Source: Opitutus sp. ER46 (GTDB lineage Bacteria > Verrucomicrobiota > Verrucomicrobiia > Opitutales > Opitutaceae). From it: a DNA stretch of 64,000 nt. Shown here in pieces: positions 8,174 to 15,382 of the stretch (the stretch's first letter is position 1; each line of letters begins with the position of its first letter). The stretch is taken from assembly GCF_003054705.1 (NCBI RefSeq), contig NZ_QAYX01000022.1, positions 496,001 through 560,000 of the forward strand, written 5' to 3'. The notes below the pieces were generated by a model. The model was not told the DNA's origin, searched no databases, and was given only the letters and a program-made list of their open reading frames with translations. A program made the position numbers and the translations under genes.

Positions 8174-8368
8174 GATGTCGGATGTCAGACGTCAGAGGTC
8201 AGTACCAAACACGTTTTCTGGCTTCAGACTCCGGCTTCTGGCTCTGCGGACTTCCGACATCTGGCCTCTGATTTCTGGTCGCTGACACCTGACATCCGGC
8301 TTCCGACCCGCCGGGTCCTGGTACGCTGACTTCTGACATCTGACGTCTGACGTCTGACATCTGACTTC
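8174..8368. repeat. Heptamer repeat array A, inverted arms, directly after cobB
   Basis: Beginning three bases after the cobB stop are four GAYGTCR-type heptamers (8174-8201). An irregular middle follows (8216-8305, words such as TGGCTTC, CGACATC, TGGCCTC). Then come six perfect-phase TGACNTC heptamers at 8327-8368. The left arm is the reverse complement of the right, with GTACC and GGTAC at the inner edges, so a transcript could fold into a long imperfect hairpin. The 7-base period resembles the heptameric STRR sequences described in cyanobacteria. Confidence 0.85.
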
Positions 8369-8431
8369 TATCCGCCTAGAAATTCTCGCTCGGCTTCCCT
8401 GATGCAGCGGCTTTCGCTCGGGGCGCTCATC

Positions 8432-10687
8432 ATGCGCTACCTCACCCCGTTACTCCTGGCGGCTGCCGCCCTCGCGAGCTCGTTGTCCGCCGCGCCCGTG
8501 GAACGCGAGTTTCTGCTTCAAACGCGCCACACGACCATGGCCTTCCAGCAGAGCGGCAAGACCTGGCTGCTCGTGCACTACGGTGCGCGCGTCGACCAAT
8601 CCGCCGATGCCAAGGCCCTCGCCTGGCACTCCTTCACCGGCGGCAACACCTTCGGCTACCGGAAACCCGCCACGTACTCGGTGTTCGGCAGCGACAACGA
8701 CCGCGCCAACACGATGAACAAGTATGGCGGTCTCGCCGTGATTCACGCTGACGGGGTCACTTCCACCGAGCTCCAGGCGGTCGCCGCCCGCACCGTCGAC
8801 GAACCCGCCGGCATCACGCACCTCGTCCTCGAACTCAAGGACCCGGCCTACCCGTTCTTCGTCACCCAGCACTTCCGTGCCGTCGAGGCCAGCGACGTGA
8901 TCGAGACCTGGGTCGAGATCCGGCACGACGAGCCCGCTCCGGTGAAGCTCGTGCGGATGGACTCCGCCGCCTTCGTCTTCCCCGCGCTCGCCCGCGAGTT
9001 CTCGGTGCTCTCGCTGACCGGCCAATGGGCTTCCGAAGGCCAGGTCGCCGAGGCGGCGCTCGCGCAGGGGCAGACGATCGTCCTCAACTCCCGCTCCGGC
9101 GTCCGGTCCGCCTTCGGCAACAACGCCTCGTTCATGGTCTCGGTCGGCCCGCGTGCCTCGGAGACCAGCGGCGAGGTCATCGCCGGCGCCCTCGCCTGGA
9201 GCGGCGCCTGGGAAATTTCGTTCTACCGCGACCAGCTCAATGCCCTCTCGATCAACGCCGGACCCGACACCGGCAACGGCGCCTACACGCTCGATGCCGG
9301 CCACCCGCTCGTCACGCCCAAGCTCGCCCTCACCTACTCAGCGGCGGGGAAAGGCCAGGTCTCGCGGAATTTTCACCGCTGGGCGCGCGACGTGCAGCTG
9401 CGCGATGGCCGCACCCTCCGCCCCGTCCTCCTGAACAGCTGGGAAGGCGCCTACTTCAAATTCAACGAGCAGACGCTCACCGACATGATGGACGGCGTGC
9501 GCCAGCTCGGCGGCGAGATGTTCGTCGTCGACGACGGCTGGTTCGCGCGCGGCAAATACGCCCGCGATGACGACAAGCGCGGCCTCGGCGACTGGGTGCT
9601 CAACGAGGCCAAGCTGCCCAAGGGCCTCGCCTACCTCGCCAACGAGGCCAAGGCCCGCGGCCTCCAGTTCGGCATCTGGGTCGAGCCCGAGATGGCCAAC
9701 ACCACGAGCGAGCTCGTCGAGCAGCACCCTGACTGGGTGCTCCGCGAGAAAACCCGCGCGCTCCGCCAGGGCCGCGGCGGCACGCAGGTCGTGCTCGACC
9801 TCACCAACCCCGCCGTGCGCGACAACCTGTTTCAGCAGATGGACGCGATGATCACCAGCATCCCGGGCCTCGCGTACATCAAGTGGGACGCCAATGCCGA
9901 CTTCATGAACGTCGGCTCAACGTACCTTGCCGCCGACCGCCAGCCCAACGTGTGGTTCGACTACACCGTGGGGCTCTACGACCTGCTCGGCCGGCTCCAC
10001 GCCAAGTATCCGAAAATCAATCTCCAGGCCTGCTCCTCCGGCGGCGGGCGCATGGACTACGGCTTCCTCCGCTACGCGGACGAATTCTGGACCTCGGACG
10101 ACACCGACGCCCGCCAGCGCATCTTTCTGCAGTGGGGCGCGGGCCATTTCTACCCGGCCTGCGCGATGGCGGCGCACGTCACCGCGGTGCCGAACCACCA
10201 GACGCACCGCACCACGCCGCTCAAGTACCGCTTCGATGTCGCGATGTCGGGCCGGCTCGGCTTCGAGCTCCACCCGAAGAACATGACGCCCGAGGAGATC
10301 GCGTTCGCCCAGAAGGCGGTCGTCGACTACAAGCGCATCCGCCCAGTGGTCCAGCTCGGCGACCTCTACCGTCTGGTTTCGCCCTGGGAGAACAGCTACG
10401 CGTCGCTCATGTACGTGAGCGAGGACCAGAAGCGCGCGGTCGTCTTCGTGTACGGACTCAACCGGCTGATCCAGTCCGACTACCCCGCCCCGCTTCCGCT
10501 GCAGGGCCTCGCGGCCGACAAGCACTACCGCGTCACCGAGATCAACCGGGAGAACAACGACGCGAAGTCCGAACACTCGCGCGTCAACGGCAAGCAGGTG
10601 AGCGGCGCCGCGCTGCTCGCGATGGGCCTGCCGGTGAAGCTCGGCGCCGAGTACGACTCCGCCGTGTTCGAACTGGTCGCGGAGTAA
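8432..10687 (+). CDS. Alpha-galactosidase, glycoside hydrolase family 36, secreted
   Basis: The 751-residue product starts with a signal peptide, MRYLTPLLLAAAALASSLSA, so it should act in the periplasm or outside. GH36 enzymes remove terminal alpha-galactose from raffinose-type sugars and galactomannan. The N-terminal beta-sandwich is followed by the barrel with FVVDDGWF, IKWDANAD (nucleophile Asp about residue 486), CSSGGGRMDYG and the acid/base motif WTSDDTD near 553-559. The ATG at 8432 was chosen over 8402 because it begins the signal peptide. It stands alone, with no sugar transporter in the same operon, although an AraC regulator follows in the same direction. A substrate other than alpha-galactosides is possible. 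Confidence 0.9.
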   Translation: MRYLTPLLLAAAALASSLSAAPVEREFLLQTRHTTMAFQQSGKTWLLVHYGARVDQSADAKALAWHSFTGGNTFGYRKPATYSVFGSDNDRANTMNKYGGLAVIHADGVTSTELQAVAARTVDEPAGITHLVLELKDPAYPFFVTQHFRAVEASDVIETWVEIRHDEPAPVKLVRMDSAAFVFPALAREFSVLSLTGQWASEGQVAEAALAQGQTIVLNSRSGVRSAFGNNASFMVSVGPRASETSGEVIAGALAWSGAWEISFYRDQLNALSINAGPDTGNGAYTLDAGHPLVTPKLALTYSAAGKGQVSRNFHRWARDVQLRDGRTLRPVLLNSWEGAYFKFNEQTLTDMMDGVRQLGGEMFVVDDGWFARGKYARDDDKRGLGDWVLNEAKLPKGLAYLANEAKARGLQFGIWVEPEMANTTSELVEQHPDWVLREKTRALRQGRGGTQVVLDLTNPAVRDNLFQQMDAMITSIPGLAYIKWDANADFMNVGSTYLAADRQPNVWFDYTVGLYDLLGRLHAKYPKINLQACSSGGGRMDYGFLRYADEFWTSDDTDARQRIFLQWGAGHFYPACAMAAHVTAVPNHQTHRTTPLKYRFDVAMSGRLGFELHPKNMTPEEIAFAQKAVVDYKRIRPVVQLGDLYRLVSPWENSYASLMYVSEDQKRAVVFVYGLNRLIQSDYPAPLPLQGLAADKHYRVTEINRENNDAKSEHSRVNGKQVSGAALLAMGLPVKLGAEYDSAVFELVAE

Positions 10688-10698
10688 CGGGCCGCGCC

Positions 10699-10729
10699 CG
10701 CGCGAACGTCCGCCGTCGGCGTTCGCGCG
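10699..10729. terminator. Hairpin after the alpha-galactosidase gene
   Basis: CGCGCGAACG (10699-10708) and CGTTCGCGCG (10720-10729) form a perfect 10-bp stem with an 11-base loop, 11 bases after the stop codon. No T-run follows, so termination is only a suggestion. Confidence 0.4.
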
Positions 10730-10815
10730 ATCGACGCCGCCCGGCGGTTCGCGCCCGGCAACTCCGCAAGCGCTGCAAAGCAGGCCGCCGGCGCGCCTGC
10801 TAATCTCACCGCGCC

Positions 10816-11685
10816 ATGTCAAACGTCCGTCCGACCACGCAGCACGACTATCATGAGCGGCTGAATCGAGTGTTGCTCTACATCGAGCAGCACCGGGCCG
10901 AGAAGCTCACGCTCGAGCGGCTTGCGACGGTCGCGTGCCTGTCGCCGTTCCATTTCCACCGCATCTTTCGCGCCATGGTCGGGGAGTCGACGGGCCGCTA
11001 TGTGCAGCGCATCCGGCTGGAGACCGCCGCGGTGAACCTACAGACGACGAGCCGCACCGTCCTCGAGATCGCACTGGACGCCGGTTACGAGAGTACCGCG
11101 GCCTTCAGCCGCGCGTTTCAGGAACGTTTTGGCATGGCGCCATCGGCGTGTCGTCACGCGCACCGGCTCGAGCTGAGCGTGCGCAAGGCACGCCAGCGCC
11201 GTTCTATGCCAACCAACATCAAACCTGAGATTCGTCAGCGCCCCGACACCCGGGTCGCTTTTGTCCGCCACACCGGCCGCTATGCCGACGTGGGCCAAGC
11301 CTGGGAGAAAGTCTGCGGGTTCATCGGTTCCCGCGGGCTGTTCCGCTCCGACACCTGCATCATTGGGATTGGGCTCGACGACCCAAAGATCACGCCGGAG
11401 GAGAACATCCGCTACGACGCCTGCGTGACGGTCGGCCCCGACTTCAAGCCGCACGGCGAGGTCGGCGCACAGACCATTCCCGGCGGCCGCTACGCGGTCT
11501 TCCTGCACGCCGGCCCGTACGAGAAGCTGATCGAGACCTACGATCGCATCTTCTGCGACTGGCTGCCCGGCAGCGGCGAGGAGCTCAAGGACCAGCCCGC
11601 GTTCGAGCTGTACCTCAACTCCCCTGACCGCGTGCCACCGGATGCGCTCCGGACCGAGATCTGGGTGCCGCTGAAAGGGAAATGA
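10816..11685 (+). CDS. AraC-family regulator with GyrI-like effector domain
   Basis: Residues about 10-115 hold the AraC double helix-turn-helix (LTLERLATVACLSPFHFHRIFRAM; then VLEIALDAGYESTAAFSRAFQERFG). Residues about 135-288 form a GyrI-like small-molecule-binding domain (VAFVRHTGRYADVGQAWEKV, then the C-terminal PAFELYLNSPDRVPP). This domain order matches the Rob/BmrR-like one-component sensors that bind hydrophobic cations or drugs. Target genes cannot be read from the sequence. Neighbours are a GH36 gene upstream and an MFS transporter downstream in the same direction; control of the transporter is plausible but not shown. Confidence 0.9.
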   Translation: MSNVRPTTQHDYHERLNRVLLYIEQHRAEKLTLERLATVACLSPFHFHRIFRAMVGESTGRYVQRIRLETAAVNLQTTSRTVLEIALDAGYESTAAFSRAFQERFGMAPSACRHAHRLELSVRKARQRRSMPTNIKPEIRQRPDTRVAFVRHTGRYADVGQAWEKVCGFIGSRGLFRSDTCIIGIGLDDPKITPEENIRYDACVTVGPDFKPHGEVGAQTIPGGRYAVFLHAGPYEKLIETYDRIFCDWLPGSGEELKDQPAFELYLNSPDRVPPDALRTEIWVPLKGK

Positions 11686-11787
11686 CGAATTATGAATGCA
11701 GAATGCAGAATAAGGACGGGCGACAGGATGCCCTGAACGCTGCTGGAGTCCGACATTCTACATTCTAAATTCGTCATTCCGCATTAG
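11681..11787. repeat. Heptamer repeat B, hairpin-forming, overlapping the AraC stop codon
   Basis: The left arm has heptamers GAATTAT, GAATGCA, GAATGCA, GAATAAG at 11687-11714. The right arm has ACATTCT, ACATTCT, AAATTCG, TCATTCC, GCATTAG at 11753-11787. The right arm is nearly the reverse complement of the left over about 35 bases, including the AATGACGAATT that contains the AraC stop. A smaller GGGC/GCCC stem lies in the loop. The element begins on the stop codon itself. Confidence 0.85.
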
Positions 11788-11851
11788 CGCAGCGTCAGAC
11801 CGCCTTCAGCCTTCTCTTCCGCCTCCTCTTCGGTGCATCGTCGGGGACACC

Positions 11852-13021
11852 ATGCGGCCAGCGCGCGCTTCGCTTCTCCTCCTGCCTGTCGTCTACCTGG
11901 GCTTTATCAGCCTCGGGCTGCCTGACGGCACGTTTGGGGTGGCGTGGCCGACATTGCACGAGTCGCTGCGGCTCCCCATCGGCCTGGCCGGGCCGTTGAT
12001 GCTGGTCGGGACGTTCTTCTCCGCGATATCGAGCTTCTCGAGCGGCCGGATCATTGCGCGGTTCAAGACCGGCCCGGTCGTGCTCGTCAGCTGCATCCTC
12101 ACCGGCAGTGCGCTCCTCATCATTTCGCGGGCCCAGCACCTCGGATGGCTGGTGCTCGCGACGCTCCCGCTGGGTTTCGGCGCCGGGGCGGTGGATGCCG
12201 GCCTGAACGGGTATGTGGCCCGGCACTACAGCGGCCGGCACATGAACTGGCTGCACGCGTGCTGGGGCATCGGCGCGACCACCGGGCCGCTCCTGATGTC
12301 GGCCGCGATCGCGACCGGCGGCGGATGGCGCGGCGGGTACGCCACGATCGGCTCGATCCAGCTCTGCCTTGCCGTCGTGTTCGTGCTCACACTGCCGCTC
12401 TGGGGCGCGGTGCCGTCGCATGCGCCGCAGCAATCCGGCGGTGGCGCCGGCGGCCCCGAACCTACCCGGGGCGCAGACAGCCTGGAGGGCTGGGCCTCGG
12501 CCGGGATCTTCGCGATCTATGTCGCGGCCGAGATGAACACCGGGCTGTGGGCGAGTTCGGTCATGGTGAACAGCCGCGGCGTCGCCCCCGCGACCGCCGG
12601 CTTCTGCGTCTCCGCCTACTACGGTTCGATCACGGCGGGCCGGGTCCTCTCCGGCTTCGTCATCGAGCGCGTGGGCAACCGCCGGCTCGTGGCCGGCGGG
12701 GCGTTGCTGGCCATCGTGGGCGCCGTCGGTTTCTCCATGCCACTGCCAGCGGTGCTCACGGGCCTCTCGCTCGTGCTGCTCGGCCTCGGTTTCGCTCCCA
12801 TTTATCCCGGCCTGATGCACGAAGTTCCGCGGCGCTTCGCGCCGGAGGCGGTGCAGACGGTGATCGGCCGGCAGTCCGGCGGCGCCTACGTCGGCGGAGC
12901 CGCCGTGCCCGCGCTGGCCGGCTGGATCGCCCAGTACTCGCTCGAGAGCCTCACCTGGGGCGTCCTCGGCGGCGCCGTTCTCCTGCTCGCCGCCATCCGC
13001 TGGCTCGACCACCGGACCTGA
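11852..13021 (+). CDS. Major facilitator superfamily transporter
   Basis: This 389-residue protein has about twelve hydrophobic segments beginning with LLLLPVVYLGFISLGLPDGTFG. Features such as LPLGFGAGAVDAGLNGYVARHYSGRHMNWLHACWGIG in the first half and VNSRGVAPATAGFCVSAYYGSITAGR in the second half resemble the FucP-like sugar and multidrug branches of the MFS. The substrate cannot be named. It follows the AraC-GyrI gene, suggesting a possible drug or sugar link. The start ATG at 11852 is the only sensible one. Confidence 0.85.
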   Translation: MRPARASLLLLPVVYLGFISLGLPDGTFGVAWPTLHESLRLPIGLAGPLMLVGTFFSAISSFSSGRIIARFKTGPVVLVSCILTGSALLIISRAQHLGWLVLATLPLGFGAGAVDAGLNGYVARHYSGRHMNWLHACWGIGATTGPLLMSAAIATGGGWRGGYATIGSIQLCLAVVFVLTLPLWGAVPSHAPQQSGGGAGGPEPTRGADSLEGWASAGIFAIYVAAEMNTGLWASSVMVNSRGVAPATAGFCVSAYYGSITAGRVLSGFVIERVGNRRLVAGGALLAIVGAVGFSMPLPAVLTGLSLVLLGLGFAPIYPGLMHEVPRRFAPEAVQTVIGRQSGGAYVGGAAVPALAGWIAQYSLESLTWGVLGGAVLLLAAIRWLDHRT

Positions 13022-13092
13022 TCGAAAAGACCGGACTGATCCGACCGATCTGGCACCCGGCTTCCTCCTTCGCCAAGGCACCGGAGGACACG

Positions 13093-13296
13093 CCGGCTTC
13101 CGTCCTTGTCCTCCGGCCTCCGTCTTCAGGCTTCAGGCTTCCGGCCTCCGGCCTCAGGCTTCTGGCTTCCGACATCTGACGTCTGGCCTCCGGCTTCCGG
13201 CCTCAGGCTTCAGGCTTCCGGCTTCCGGCTTCAGGCTTCCGGCTTCAGGCTTCCGGCTTCTGGCCTCCGTCCTCAGCCCTTCAGCCCTTTAGTCTT
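13093..13296. repeat. Heptamer repeat array C between two convergent genes
   Basis: About 200 bases are built almost wholly of seven-base words of the type GGCTTCN, GGCCTCN and a few GACATCT or GACGTCT, in register over long runs. On the minus strand the array starts directly after the stop codon of the transglutaminase-TPR gene (words AAGCCGG, AAGCCTG, AGGCCGG). It has the same period and much the same consensus as arrays A and D. Confidence 0.85.
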
Positions 13297-14439
13297 TCAG
13301 TCTTTTACAATGAACGGCGACTCGCGGGCCAGGCGGGCGCGGAGTTTCTCCAAGCGCACCTTCATGCGGGCGGCGTCTTCGGCGCGGCCAAGTTGATCGA
13401 GCACCACGCACAGCTGCTCGTAGAAGGCAGGTTCGTCGTTCTTGAGGCTGAGGGCGCGCCGCAAGCGCTTCTCCGCCGTGGCCCAGTCACGACGCCGTGC
13501 CGCCTCCCCTGCCAGGTACTCCTGAAAATACGGATTGTCCTCACGGACGACCGCCGCGCGCCGCTCCAGCTTCGCCGCCTTCTTCAGGTCCTCGGGCGTG
13601 CCGAGTTCGCGCAGGACGGCGATGTAGCCATCGAGCGCCACGAGCCCTCGGGGTTGCAGCCGCAGCGAGCGTTCGAAGCACGCCTTGGCCTCCGCGGGGC
13701 GGCCCTCGTTGGCCAGGAGGATGGCGCGATTCGACCACGGACCCGCGCTGGTGGGGTCGATCTCGGTCGCCCGCACGAGGAAGCGCATGGCCTCGTCGGC
13801 GCGTCCATGCAGGATGCGGAAAAAGCCGACGTTGCTGTAGAATTCCGACTGCGCACGCTCGTCGCTGATCTCGACCAAGTCCCGCGTGTCGATGCTGCGG
13901 AGCACGTCGCGGCGGAGGTCGACGACATAGAGCGTGTCGAAGATCGGGACGCGCACGTTGATGTGCGTGACCGCCACGACGTATTTCCCATACCGGTCCC
14001 AGCGCGCAGGCATGTCGACCGTCTGGAACGCGGCGGGCAGGCCGAAGTCGCGTGCCACCGCCATGAACAGGAAGGAGAAGCCCACGCAGTTGCCGCGGCG
14101 GCGGCGGAAGGTCTCGCGGGCGTCGTACGTTGCCTCGGCATCGTAGGCGAAGTTCAGCCCACTCGGCAGCAGGATGGCGTCGATGATATCGCGCAGCGTG
14201 CCGACCGACGAGGAGTGCTTCGCCACTCGGGCGGAAAAAAACTGCCGCATCTCATCGTCGACGCGCAGCAGGTCGCGCGGGTCCTCCGGAGGCGTCCACA
14301 GCTCGATGGCAGGCGCGGCCGTCGGGGCGGCCGCCTCTTCGCCCCGAACGGCGGGTGCGACCGCAGCCGCCATGATCAACGCTGCGCCGGCGGCGGCACA
14401 GCGGGCGGTCCATCGAAGTTGGCGGAGGGAAGGAGTCAT
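13297..14439 (-). CDS. Secreted transglutaminase-like protein with TPR repeats
   Basis: A signal peptide (residues about 1-33, ending AVAPAVRG) exports this 380-residue protein. Residues 80-180 form a transglutaminase-like cysteine hydrolase fold: RRGNCVGFSFLFMAVARDFG (Cys118), VAVTHINV (His159) and YVVDLR (Asp174) give the catalytic triad. The C-terminal half (about 195-370) has TPR helices (FRILHGRADEAMRFLVRATEIDP; NRAILLANEGRPAEAKACFERSL). Such proteins are common in Verrucomicrobia, but the substrate is unknown; peptide amide cleavage or a binding role are both possible. Four copies of a 23-bp palindrome lie 76-245 bases upstream of its start, the most obvious regulatory feature in the window. 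Confidence 0.85.
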   Translation of the reverse strand: MTPSLRQLRWTARCAAAGAALIMAAAVAPAVRGEEAAAPTAAPAIELWTPPEDPRDLLRVDDEMRQFFSARVAKHSSSVGTLRDIIDAILLPSGLNFAYDAEATYDARETFRRRRGNCVGFSFLFMAVARDFGLPAAFQTVDMPARWDRYGKYVVAVTHINVRVPIFDTLYVVDLRRDVLRSIDTRDLVEISDERAQSEFYSNVGFFRILHGRADEAMRFLVRATEIDPTSAGPWSNRAILLANEGRPAEAKACFERSLRLQPRGLVALDGYIAVLRELGTPEDLKKAAKLERRAAVVREDNPYFQEYLAGEAARRRDWATAEKRLRRALSLKNDEPAFYEQLCVVLDQLGRAEDAARMKVRLEKLRARLARESPFIVKD

Positions 14440-14514
14440 CGGCGCAGATCTCCAGGCAGAGTCTCTCCAGACGTCATGAATATAAACAACACCGCCCGGA
14501 CCGCCAGCCCGCCA

Positions 14515-14684
14515 CTGTCACGTATTACGTGACACTCTGGCCCCGACGGTCCGGAGGAAAAGTGTCACGTATTACGTGACACTGGCGCAGGGCGCCCGAG
14601 GGAGGAGCGCGGGAAAGTGTCACGCAATACGTGACACTGGCCGGCGGACACAGGGGCGGGAAGTGTCACGTATTGCGTGACACG
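14515..14684. repeat. Four copies of a 23-bp palindrome
   Basis: Copies are centred at 14525, 14572, 14627 and 14673. The consensus half-site is AGTGTCACGYA around a single central base. Copy 2 (14561-14583) is a perfect 11+1+11 palindrome. Copy 1 is perfect over 9+1+9, copy 3 has one mismatch, and copy 4 differs only near the centre and edges. Centre spacings are 47, 55 and 46. Sequence between copies is unrelated. The cluster lies between the 3' end of the exonuclease gene and the start of the transglutaminase gene, both on the minus strand, and could be an operator array or a repeat-element cluster. Confidence 0.9.
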
Positions 14685-14692
14685 CTTCCGGG

Positions 14693-15382
14693 TCAGGCGC
14701 GGTCGATGGGGAGGTCGCTGGTGGTCAGCGGACGGCCGAGTTGGCGGGCGAGGCGCGCGCTGAGGACCATGAGCAGTTCCGCCGTCGTGAACGTGTCGCC
14801 CGCGGCGGTGTGGCGCTCGAGGGGGCTGATGCCGCAGAGGGTGCAGACCTCGTCGAGGGTGGGTGCGCGCTGGCCGGGATAGCCGCTCTTGCGAAAGGCC
14901 TCGATTGCGCGCATCGCGAGCGCGGCGGTGTCGAGCATCGGGTTCTGCAGCCGGATCTTGAAATGGTACTCCAACGCGGCGTCGAGCATCCGCACATCAA
15001 ACGCCAGGTGGTGTCCCACCAGCACCGCACCCGTGATGACCGGCAGGAACTCCTCCAGCACGCGCGCCTGGGCCTCGCCGAGGCGCGTGTCCGACGGCAG
15101 GATACCGTGCACCTGCACCGCCTCGGTGAGGTGCGCGCCGCGCTGATACACCAGCCAGGAGCGCAGCCCGTTGAGCGGGAGCACGCCCGCCTGGAGCGGC
15201 GCGGCGGCGAGGGAGAGGATCGAGTCCTTGAGCGGGTCGAAGCCGGTGGTCTCGGCGTCGATCACCACGAAGCGCACCTGGTCGAGCGGTGTCTTGCGCG
15301 GGAGCCGTTTGGGAGTGCCGTCGCAATACGCCCGGGCGACCGGGGGCAGCGGCGAGCGGGAGATCCAGGGGAACGAGATCAC
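14693..15382 (-). CDS. DnaQ-like 3'-5' exonuclease (DEDDh)
   Basis: The 229-residue protein holds the three exonuclease motifs: VVIDAETTGFDP (Asp42, Glu44), LVGHHLAFDVRML and RHTAAGDTFTTAEL. These coordinate two metal ions for 3'-5' removal of nucleotides from DNA or RNA. The GTG start at 15382 overlaps the stop of the upstream CBS/DUF294 gene (GTGA), giving a two-gene operon. The same pairing of a CBS-DUF294 protein with an epsilon-like exonuclease occurs widely, suggesting a joint but undefined function. It is not the main polymerase III epsilon subunit on this evidence alone. Confidence 0.85.
   Translation of the reverse strand: MISFPWISRSPLPPVARAYCDGTPKRLPRKTPLDQVRFVVIDAETTGFDPLKDSILSLAAAPLQAGVLPLNGLRSWLVYQRGAHLTEAVQVHGILPSDTRLGEAQARVLEEFLPVITGAVLVGHHLAFDVRMLDAALEYHFKIRLQNPMLDTAALAMRAIEAFRKSGYPGQRAPTLDEVCTLCGISPLERHTAAGDTFTTAELLMVLSARLARQLGRPLTTSDLPIDRA

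Noticed and set aside
14515-14684. Rho-independent terminators of the exonuclease gene
   Set aside because: The hairpins are symmetric but have no T-run, and four copies with strict conservation are not needed for termination.
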